A stretch of DNA of 64,000 nt from Ornithodoros turicata (lineage: Eukaryota > Arthropoda > Arachnida > Ixodida > Argasidae): the NCBI RefSeq assembly GCF_037126465.1, contig NC_088209.1, forward strand, positions 11,788,052 through 11,852,051, in the 5' to 3' direction. Made by a program: the position numbers and the translations under genes. How positions within the stretch are numbered: position 1 is the first letter of the stretch; every line of letters starts with the position of its first letter. This document shows positions 56,446-64,000 of this stretch, piece by piece. The notes under the pieces were generated by a model that was not told the origin of the DNA, made no database searches, and was given only the letters and a program-made list of their open reading frames with translations.

Positions 56446-57584
56446 CCTGTACGCCGATCTACATTCAGTGAAGAGATCGGCTTCTCTCGTCCAGTCGACT
56501 CTTCGTCTATTTATTGTTTACTTTTACTATTTACTTTTAGCGCAGTCATGTAAACGGACTATTATGTACAAGTTCATAGCAGCCAGTCCAGTAAACACTA
56601 TGTCCCTTCTCTCTTCGCTCGGCCACCACCCTCTCCGACCCGACCGACCGACGTTCTTGACGAAACAAAAAGCGCAACACAGGAAGAAGGTCTCAAAGAA
56701 GGTCCCTTTCAGCCCCGCTGACCTAGCTTCCAACGCTGTTGCTACAGTGCCGTTAGTGGCGTTATATAAGATGCACCAGGGCCTTGTCTCAATAGCCTGA
56801 ATGCTGTTGCTGGGCTTCCATTATAATGGCCGCTTCTCGATATAAAAGCTTGTCCTGGATCCGATGGCCGCAAGCGTTGTCTGTCTCTGCTACACACGGA
56901 TGAGTCCGATGAAAAAGAAAGTGCAAGGGAAGAGTGACCTCAATTAGAAGTTGCTTTACTCGGAAGTTGGGCACCACCTTCCGGCAAGGACCTGCGATGA
57001 TGTCTTATCATTTGTGCGGACTTCTCTCACATGGATGAGCACGGTCCTAGGGAGGTCTTATCTTTGTTCGCTATAATTTGTGGCACTGATGCTCCTGCTG
57101 TTCGCGCATGTGTGTTGGTGAACGTCGCTTTGCTCAGGACGATCGTTTAGGCATGCGCTTGGAACAGACACTTTCTTAGTACCCAGTACCTTGAGACGCG
57201 CCTGAACGGAGGTTGCTCGAAAAAAAAAAAGAAGAAGAAGACGTGTCCTGCACACCTGGCGTGGACGAAGAGTAGCAAGCCACTTGACTGTGGCTGACAA
57301 CTCTTACCCCCTACAGAGAAGAAGAAGAAAGCATCAGCTTGTTCTAAATTCCAAATGATTAGGGATGGTATAGAGAAAGACAAGGTGGTCGTCGCAAACG
57401 ACGCTCGTCACATTTTCTCGGTCATGTGAGCACATGAAAACATTCCTATATTCTAGTTAGTTGCTACAACTGAGTTCATCAAAATGCGCCCCACAAGCTG
57501 CGATGCGATTACTTGCCGCTGTCCACCGACGTATTCACCATTCTGGGTCATATAGTGATCTGCTGTTCCGATAGATAAGCGACG
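56446..57584. other. Unassigned DNA
   Basis: GAA-rich tracts near 57221-57240 and 57318-57330. No gene recognised. Confidence 0.35.
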
Positions 57585-57735
57585 GATGTTCGCCACAGTT
57601 CCCTCTGAAGTCGGCCCAGGACGTACGGTTCACCCGCTGCAATAGTCGTGACGTTGCTCGCCTGAGCGTGGCCGACGACTACGGCAGCTATAGTTCCATC
57701 ACCACCATCATGCTGGACGGTAGCTGCAGAGGCCA
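57585..57735 (+). repeat. SINE body fragment
   Basis: CACAGTTCCCTCTGAAGTCG and CCCAGGACGTACGGTTCACC with a short (CAC)-type end near 57700. Confidence 0.68.
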
Positions 57736-57808
57736 ACAAGGGCAACCTGCTTATACATCATCGTCGCCACCACCGCCGGTCACGTGGGAGATTCCACCCC
57801 TGTATTTG

Positions 57809-57950
57809 GTGGTGGTGGTGGTGGTGGTGGTGGTGGTGTGATGTTCTAAGGAACAGGAGTGAGGTCTGCCTGCTCAGACAAGGCGGCAAGTTTCACTCCT
57901 TTGTGAGAGGGGGAAGGTGAGAAGGGGGAGTAAAAGAGAAAAGGTAGAGG
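57809..57950 (-). repeat. SINE 3' tail with (GGT)n
   Basis: (GGT)n at 57809-57838, then AGTGAGGTCTGCCTGCTCAG and CAAGGCGGCAAGTTTCACTC, matching the tail of the full SINE near 41860-41900. Confidence 0.65.
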
Positions 57951-58650
57951 GTCAGAAATTAAAATAAATGAGAAATTAGAAACACGGAAATTACCATCCC
58001 GTTGTTTGGATGATCCCGATTACTGCATGCAATCCCACATATTCTGTTTCTTCTTCTTTCTCTTTTTTTTAAATATTTAGGACTTTTGTAGCATTTTACA
58101 GTCATAAAAGTTTTGTACTGGGATTTACGATACCTTTTACGGGGGTATTAAGCCGATAAATGTACTAAAATATGTGTTTTTTTTAGATGAATATGGGTAC
58201 AATCGCAATGAGATTCAGTAGGACAGTTGAACGCTTGCCTTTATCGTTTAAACGTCGTTATATGCCTCCGTGTGTGTTTGTCCTTGTCCCTCCGCGTGCT
58301 GTCCCAACCATGTTCTGTCCCAACCAACGCGCTCTACACCTTCTCGCACTCCTTTCGTTATATTTTAAGTTTAATGACGTTTTAATGGAGAGCTTGCAAT
58401 GAAAACGTCATTAAACTTATCTTAATGACAGCACTGGCCGAGCACGGAAAGTACAATCTTACGTTGCAGCATCGTATGTCCGACGATCAGCTGCCTGCCC
58501 TAAAGTGGCCCTTACTAACACAGCCACGGCATACGTAAAGAAGACGCCACGTGAGCTGTTTCCTGCACCCGGGGCGCAGTCAACAAGGAACACATCCGGA
58601 TGTGGGAATGTGTTCTAAATGCAGCGGCACCGTATAGACAACGACCCGTG
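57951..58650. other. Unassigned DNA with a short hairpin
   Basis: AAGTTTAATGACGTTTTAATG at about 58368 pairs with GAAAACGTCATTAAACTT at about 58399-58416. No gene. Confidence 0.45.
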
Positions 58651-59049
58651 CTTAACGTTCATACCTGGGTAGTAATGCCATTACTGCAATGAAATTACAG
58701 TAATTAATTACTGTTTCTGGTAATTTGTAATGTAATGCATTACTTTTGACATTATGTAATTTGTAATGTAATTTAATTACATTTGGGCAGTAATTTTAAT
58801 GACATTACTCATTACTTTTTACGAAAGAATCGAGCCTGCGTTCCGTGTTGGCACTTGGCGGAAAGAGGTTTGGCAACTGGCGAGTTAAAAGAATTCCAAC
58901 GCCAACAATGAATTTCCACATCCTCGACATCGTTACGATTAAGCTCGCAGTAGTGACTTTGTAATGCCATTTCTTTTTCGTAGTAATTGTAATGTAATTT
59001 CATTACATTTCAATTGCAGTAGAGGGTAATGTAATTTAATTAAATTCTA

Positions 59050-59213
59050 CACTCTTAAAAAAGAACTTCACCGCATAGCACGCAACTAGCCAACCATCAT
59101 CTCGAATGATATCGTTATCTGCCCTGATTTGCTGAAAATGGAGGCGTACCCCTTTTCTGTGACAATTATGAACAGCATAAGTGTCACAGAAAAGGCGTAC
59201 GCCTCCCGTTTCC
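59050..59213. mobile_element. Family F MITE, right arm lost
   Basis: Starts CACTCTTAAAAAAGAAC after TA. Breaks off after CGCCTCCCGTTTCCAAC, so about 85 bp of the right arm is missing. Confidence 0.88.
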
Positions 59214-59263
59214 AACTGTAGCTGGAGTAATCAGTAAGGTGATTGAATTACATTTTAGAAGTA

Positions 59264-59512
59264 CACTCTTAAAAATGAACTTCACCGCACAGCACGCTCC
59301 TAGCCAACCATCATCTCGAATGATATCGTTATATGCCCTGATTTGTTGAAAACGGGAGGCGTACGCCATTTTTGTGACAATTATGAACCGCATAAGTGTC
59401 ACAGAAAAGGCGTACGCCTACCACTTTGAACAAATCAGGGCACATAGCGATATCATTCGAGATAATGGTTGGCTAAGAACGTGCTATGCGGTGAAGTTCA
59501 TTTTTAAGAGTG
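59264..59512. mobile_element. Family F MITE
   Basis: Complete 249-bp copy flanked by TA/TA, inside the right end of hAT-E. Confidence 0.95.
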
Positions 59513-59654
59513 TAATTTACCCAGGTATGTTGACGTTTCATCCCTTCCTTTGCCGTCGTTCCTCGGAAGCCTTCCACTTTGCTGTTATGCATAAATATCC
59601 TACTATACCACTCCACTACAAATATTTCATATTCGTACATTGCAGTATATTAGG

Positions 59655-59866
59655 ATGCATATAAGGACAACGCCATTTTCGATACGGTCCACTCTCGTCG
59701 TATACTTCGTGCTGGCAGCCATTCAAACGGACTGTAATTACGGGCCCCTGTCAGAACCCTGTACAAGACCGTGCGGCTTTCCTTCAAATATTTACGGATA
59801 TCCTGACGACTACCAGTTTGTTCCAGACTCTTTAATCTTGTATACAGTGCTTTCCATTGACCGCAG
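59655..59866 (+). CDS. First exon of a putative secreted Cys-containing protein
   Basis: ATG at 59655 opens a 70-codon frame ending at CCGCAG/GTGATC, a good splice donor (GT at 59867-59868), leaving two bases of the next codon. Residues about 8-24 are hydrophobic (STLVVYFVLAAI), a plausible signal peptide with cleavage before or near DCNYGP. The mature start has three cysteines, C-x8-C-x3-C (CNYGPLSEPCTRPC), followed by GFPSNIYGYPDDYQF. Ticks secrete many small cysteine-rich peptides, and this would suit one, but I do not recognise the family. No second exon was found before 61.7 kb. An acceptor-like CATTGCAG at 59639-59646 means it could instead be an internal exon. Without splicing the frame stops after two more codons. 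Confidence 0.45.
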
Positions 59867-60018
59867 GTGATCATTTCGGTTATTCCTTCCTTTTTCTTCA
59901 TTTTGCCTTCTGTTTGTTATGTATCGTACCGGAGAACCCCTCAGTTGTTCCGCCAATTATTCGACTCATTTCATTTCATTCTTATATCACTCATTTAATG
60001 TTTCATATGTACTGCATA

Positions 60019-60130
60019 GGGGATATATTTATTAGAACAAAGAAAAGAAGGAGGAAAGCTCAGCCAAACGGGACGTCGGCTTGCTATTCCGCAAAAAAAA
60101 AGAAATATATATATATATATATAAGAAGAA
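60019..60130 (+). repeat. Retroposon tail and (TA)n
   Basis: GGGGATATATTTATTAG, GGAAAGCTCAGCC, GACGTCGGCTTGCTATTCCG and an A-run: the same tail as at 24361. It is followed by (AT)n at about 60105-60123. Confidence 0.65.
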
Positions 60131-61740
60131 TAAAATAAATAAAAAGAAAAGACAAGAATCGGGAAATAAAGGATAAACTAACACACAGTGAAAGAAGGAT
60201 GAGATAGATTTAAGACGAAGATAACCTTAAAAAAGGATTACTAACAAACGGCGAAAAAAGAAAAAGCAAACGGTGGAGAAGGTGACTTTAAAAAAAAGAT
60301 GACGTTAATGCGTTGAGGGTGAGAGCGGGGCACTGAAGAATGGAGATGGCACGACTTTAGTTCACAGGCTGTTCATGAAACCTGTGTCGCTGCACCGACC
60401 AGTCCACACCAATTAAACACCCCACGTGATCGTCATCACCTACTGGTTAGTATCGTTGAGCTGTGACTCGTCGTATCAGGGATCATAAAGATAACAAAAA
60501 CCATGCACTATTTCATGCTTGTAAGGAAACGCGTCAACGGGTCTTTTCTTCCTCCCTCTCCCTCGAGTAACGTGCCTGCACTCTGGTAGGCAGTCCAAGG
60601 CGCGGATCTGTAGGGGGGGGAGGGGTGTTCAGGGATCTGAACCCTCCTCAATTACAGGCTTGAACATAGGGCTCAGTGGACCAATCCCAGCATGCACGTG
60701 ACACTTGTCCATAGCGGAACCCCCCACCCCCCCTTCGAGAAAATCGAAGATCCGCCCGTGGGCAGACCGCTCATCTATCCAAAGTACCCAATCCCGCAGG
60801 TATTCTTTCTCCTCCCACCTGGATCCTCCAAATCTGTGCGCCAAAATAAATTCAACTGACCGTGTGGAATCTGTTGCGGACATGCCTATACACTGTAGTA
60901 CCTCCGAGAAGCACCTTTGATAGCAGGTAACGGAGAGAGACGCATAACGACGCTGTCCTTGCACTAGACGGATGCTCTTTCAATAGGCAGAAGAAAGCGA
61001 CCCAGCGAAAGAGAAGTAACGTTTAGTTCCGCTTGACGGACGCTACTTCCCACAGAAGCCATTGCCTTTCTTCTCCTGGAAGCCATTGATGCCAAACCTC
61101 TTTCGCATTTTAAGCGAACCTACGAGGAGGTTCCTCTGCAGCAGAGGGGGATCCCCGGAGAGAGGCGTTTTGTCTTGCAGCGGCACAAGTGAACGTCGCA
61201 TTGTCACTTCTGCGTCTCCAAGGAAAACTGTCGTCTGCTACTTCGAGAAGGAGTGTCGTCTGCTTGTGGATATAACGTTCTCCTTGTCGTATGAGTGGTG
61301 TTTATGACGGCAGCTTCATCTTTGTGCAAGAAAGGCCGCTAGGAGCAGCGCCAGTCTTACGTGCCACTTGTACACCGCAAACCTGACACGGGATCTGTAA
61401 GCGCTCAACGTCGCGGCCTCGCTGTTCCCGTACCATGTCATGGTAGACTTTGGCAGTGTGGGGGGTTACATTTAAACGCTAGGATGAGCGATTGGTGAAT
61501 GCCTTTTGAAACTGGAGTACGATTAACTTTCTATAGACTTGTTTTTTTATGAGCGCAGAAGGTTTGATCCTGTAGCCAGTTACCGCGCGCTAAGATTTCT
61601 TACAGTACAGTCTCAAGAGTTCCGGAGCTCTTGATCCTGGTAGGCCATCCTGACCGTCTTCTCGCCGACTACCGACACCACGGTTACACTTCGATATTTT
61701 TTTAATGTCTGCCATTTAGGAATTTTGCGTCGTACGTAGA
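60131..61740. other. Unassigned DNA between the two secreted-protein exons
   Basis: A-rich to 60300, then mixed sequence. No convincing exon. The segment just upstream of 61761 would be the promoter and 5' UTR of the next gene; a weak TATA-like 'tctatag' lies near 61530. Confidence 0.35.
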
Positions 61741-61760
61741 ACAGCAGTTTTAAAATCACC

Positions 61761-62042
61761 ATGAAGCCGTCATGGGGTAGGACATTGTTCGTCTTACTCT
61801 TATTTAAATCAGTGTTGTGCGAAGACAATGAGACGATCGCGACAGCGGTTCTTGAACCTACGACGACAGAATTCGCCAGTTCAGAGACGTCGACCGCTGA
61901 CGAACTCACTACGACGTCAACAAACAGTGCATCGACTGAAGTGACGACAATTGCGACTACGAGAGTGAAAACTGAAAAGACGACGCTGACGTCTGTGCTG
62001 GATGCGTTCACTACAACGATAGAGGTGGATACAGAACGAGAG
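61761..62042 (+). CDS. First exon of a putative secreted Thr-rich (mucin-like) protein
   Basis: ATG at 61761 in a favourable context (ATCACCATGA). Residues 1-20 form a clear signal peptide (RTLFVLLLFKSVLC), then EDNET. The rest of the 94 coded residues is strongly Thr/Ser-rich with TTT and TT(E/K) runs (for example TTSTNSASTEVTTIATTR), the composition of O-glycosylated mucin-like linkers. The exon ends GAACGAGAG/GTGAGTGTG, a near-perfect donor at 62043 in phase 0. Reading through the donor gives a stop after 12 more residues, which favours splicing. One NET sequon is present. Such N-terminal stalks occur in tick salivary and gut mucins and cuticle-associated proteins; the functional domain would be in exons beyond or not visible here. 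Confidence 0.6.
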
Positions 62043-62444
62043 GTGAGTGTGAACAGCAGACGTAATCCTCACTTGGAGTGAATTTTGTTGCAATACTGAA
62101 ACTTCGCCTCATAACACCGCCAGAACCAAACTCTTACAACAACAACAACAACTTTGTTTAATGATAACGCCAGGGGAGTTATACATCGTTCTTTTTTAAA
62201 AGCTATAAAACCAGCGTCTAAATTGCGTACAGGGACAGGCGACCAGACATCACTGATTTTCAACAAAAATAATTTATTAACGTAACATTTCCCTTTTTAT
62301 ACATACATTTATCGGGTGGAACAGAGTGGTCACGTGTCAGGATAACCCGTAATAATGTAATTTAAGCCCTGACCTTATGGCTTTTAAGTGGATAGTTACG
62401 AACAAGTCCAAACTGCCACTGCCACAGTGTTCCAAGACATCTTT
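62043..62444 (+). other. Putative intron with (CAA)n
   Basis: Follows the donor GTGAGT. Contains (ACA)n at about 62134-62150, probably a retroposon tail. No acceptor-exon pair identified. Confidence 0.35.
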
Positions 62445-62621
62445 CTGTCCCTTGACTTGTTGAAAACGGGAGGCATACGCCTTCTTGCGACACACATAAA
62501 GTTCGTTGTCACAAAAAGGCGCACACCCCCTGCTTTCCGGAAATCGGAGGTGGTAACAGCACTATTCCGTTGGAGGATTGGCCTCCACCGTGCTACATGG
62601 TGAAGTTGTATTTTAAGAGTG
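62445..62621. mobile_element. Diverged family F MITE
   Basis: 'cttgttgaaaacgggaggca', 'gtcacaaaaaggcgcac', 'tgctacatggtgaagttg' and terminal TTTTAAGAGTG before TA. Left terminus decayed. Confidence 0.8.
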
Positions 62622-62629
62622 TAGGCCAG

Positions 62630-63079
62630 AACCTCCAGGGCATCGCTTTGGCTGAGAACGAATACAGGGGTGGACCTAGACACGCTGTAGTCGACGTGCT
62701 GCTAGAATATACCTCTAAGCTTTTTAGTGAGGGAAGCTGGTGTGGTAACGAAACGGTAACTCGTTTCTTATGAAGTCCTTCCACTCAGTCGTAAACATGC
62801 GTGACGTCAAGGTTTGGTTTCTCCACGTTTGCTCTTCTTTCGCGTTTTCTTTCCTTCTTCCTTTTGTTTTTCAAACTTTCTGTTGTTTGGATCACGGTTC
62901 TAAATTTATTCGATTTTCTTTTCTTTTTTTTTTTACCTTACATGGTTGACTTACCTTTAGGAGTTAAGTCGGTATAAACTTTCGTCGTTGCCGTCGACGG
63001 GCGGTTCTTTAATGTTGCCGAATGATGATTTGGTGAGCGCTAAACAAGGCAACTTTCGAGCAATTTATCCGGTTCTGGT
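62630..63079. other. Unassigned DNA
   Basis: T- and CT-rich. No gene recognised. Confidence 0.35.
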
Positions 63080-63145
63080 AGCCTCTTGTGGCTCGGGACT
63101 ACCATCTCCATTTTTTTCTTTTAAAATCAATCAATCAATCTGTTA
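63080..63145 (+). repeat. LINE tail with (AATC)n
   Basis: GGTAGCCTCTTGTGGCTCGG, ACCATCTCCATTTTTTTC, then (AATC)3. Similar UTR text occurs near 43085. Confidence 0.6.
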
Positions 63146-63459
63146 GCCTCTTATGGTTCGCCCTCCTGTCACACAGTCTTCAAAGCACATCATACATTGT
63201 TCCGCCAGTCTATTATACTACTGACCGTATAAGAAAGAAGACAGAAGTGCAGTGGTTTACCCATAAGCTTTCCGTGTGCGTTTGTGTGTCGTGGGGAGGG
63301 GTGCGTTGGTTTCCGCAAAGGGGTGTATTTAAATGCTTTTGAGAAGATATTGCGCAGTCTCAGATTAGTTTTTAGGGGTGTCGTCCAGACATGGGGATGC
63401 AGGGCGTCTGGATAAACCCTAGAGTAGGGGCTTCGTACACTTTCACGCTTTTGGCGCTC

Positions 63460-63512
63460 TATGGCCTTTGTTGCCTTTGTGCCATTAAACACAAAATCAA
63501 TCAATCAATCAA
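63460..63512 (+). repeat. LINE tail with (AATC)n
   Basis: TTTGTGCCATTAAACACAAA followed by (ATCA)3-type repeats. Sense counterpart of the expanded array at 35667-35850. Confidence 0.65.
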
Positions 63513-63925
63513 CTTTCACGGACTCCAGATGACAAGTAACGATGACAGTAAAGGGTTCGGACCGCGGCGTCCCTGGAGTTGTTGCCCAGCGAACGTAATG
63601 CTCTTACCACTGATGTTGAATGCTGTGCCCGCTGTCGCTCGCTAGCCGCTGGGTGAACACTCACACCCTGCTAACCTTTCCCCTCTTTCTTTGTTTTTTC
63701 TTTGCAATAAACCTATATCGCCAGAGGTATGATGACTACGAGAGAGAACTGATGTTCTGAGGCTGATACAAAGGACAAATACATACAAAGCCTCAAATGC
63801 GTCGTATGATTGTGTGTATGAGTGAGAAAAATGTAAGAGTGAAAGGGGAATGAGTGAGAGAGTGGTTGGTTTGTCGGTTTGTTCCTTCAGTTGACGCACC
63901 CTTGGAAGTCACTGGGGAGGTGTGC

Positions 63926-64000
63926 TTAGCTTAGCTCAATTGGTAGAGCCCAGGACCGGCAATCCAGAAGATGTGGATTCGACTCCTACAGCTGGCTAAC
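63926..64000 (+). repeat. tRNA-like head, probable SINE start at window edge
   Basis: A-box TTAGCTCAATTGGTAGAGC and B-box GGATTCGACTCC in tRNA spacing, ending CAGCTGGCTAAC. The acceptor stem does not close cleanly and the B-box has A for the usual T, so a tRNA-derived SINE or tRNA pseudogene is likelier than a working tRNA. The next bases lie outside the window. Confidence 0.6.

Larger units (their letters stand above)
58660..59529. mobile_element. hAT-type element, family E, holding two F MITEs
   Basis: Ends CATACCTGGGTA (58660) and TACCCAGGTATG (59529). Flanks TTAACGTT (58652-58659) and TTGACGTT (59530-59537), an 8-bp duplication with one change. Subterminal arrays of TGTAATTTAATTACATT. 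The right part is interrupted by F copies at 59050 and 59264. Non-coding. Confidence 0.88.

Noticed and set aside
63926..64000. Functional tRNA gene
   Set aside because: A- and B-boxes are good but the acceptor stem does not pair and the B-box is altered; a SINE head is likelier.

Overview
The window looks like chelicerate nuclear DNA, most likely from an ixodid tick. The grounds are several tRNA-headed SINEs of the kind reported in ixodid ticks, BEL/Pao, Ty3/gypsy and non-LTR retrotransposon relics, many hAT, mariner and TTAA-target DNA transposons, a degenerate TTAGG patch, and very abundant palindromic MITEs. The organism call rests partly on memory of tick repeats. No bacterial-type genes, operons, CRISPR arrays or rRNA genes were seen. 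Almost everything recognisable is transposon-derived and broken. Host coding evidence is limited to three candidates: a small spliced gene end on the minus strand (17.4-17.9 kb) and two plus-strand exons that each begin with a signal peptide (59.66-59.87 kb and 61.76-62.04 kb).

Layout. 0-1.6 kb: edge of a MITE, a foldback arm and the 3' end of a BEL/Pao element whose downstream flank recurs inverted at 47.2-47.6 kb. 5.16-7.63 kb: one hAT element inside another, both with perfect 8-bp target duplications; the inner one keeps a hAT transposase C-terminal relic. 8.6-22.3 kb: foldback elements, two opposite copies of a third hAT family, a fourth hAT family, SINEs, and several copies of a palindromic MITE here called family F. 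23.1-31.0 kb: a Russian-doll locus in which a minus-strand LINE was split by a Ty3/gypsy element, itself broken by a solo-LTR-like insert, a retroposon tail carrying a TTAA-target MITE, and a short foldback. 31-36 kb: SINE, LINE tails, MITEs and a very long (GATT)n array. 36.6-38.2 kb: a dense cluster of F elements. 38.3-43.1 kb: three LINE fragments, one interrupted by a TTAA element and one by a foldback that carries a full SINE. 45.2-46.8 kb: F plus a spacer amplified as a 396-bp tandem array. 47-51.7 kb: BEL remnant, a 289-bp duplication, and nested CACTC-ended elements, one holding a 769-bp near-perfect palindrome. 51.73-55.27 kb: a 3.5-kb hAT-type element holding a mariner. 58.7-59.5 kb: another hAT element holding two F copies. 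59.6-64 kb: the two secreted-protein exons, LINE tails and a tRNA-like head at the edge.

The main biology is how these elements relate. Nested insertions give empty-site evidence that family F makes a 2-bp target duplication of variable sequence. Several unrelated palindromic families share the F terminus CACTC(T)TA and 2-bp duplications. Every hAT family here carries its own dense array of short palindromic subterminal motifs. All boundaries and reading frames were read by eye; no alignment or database search was run.
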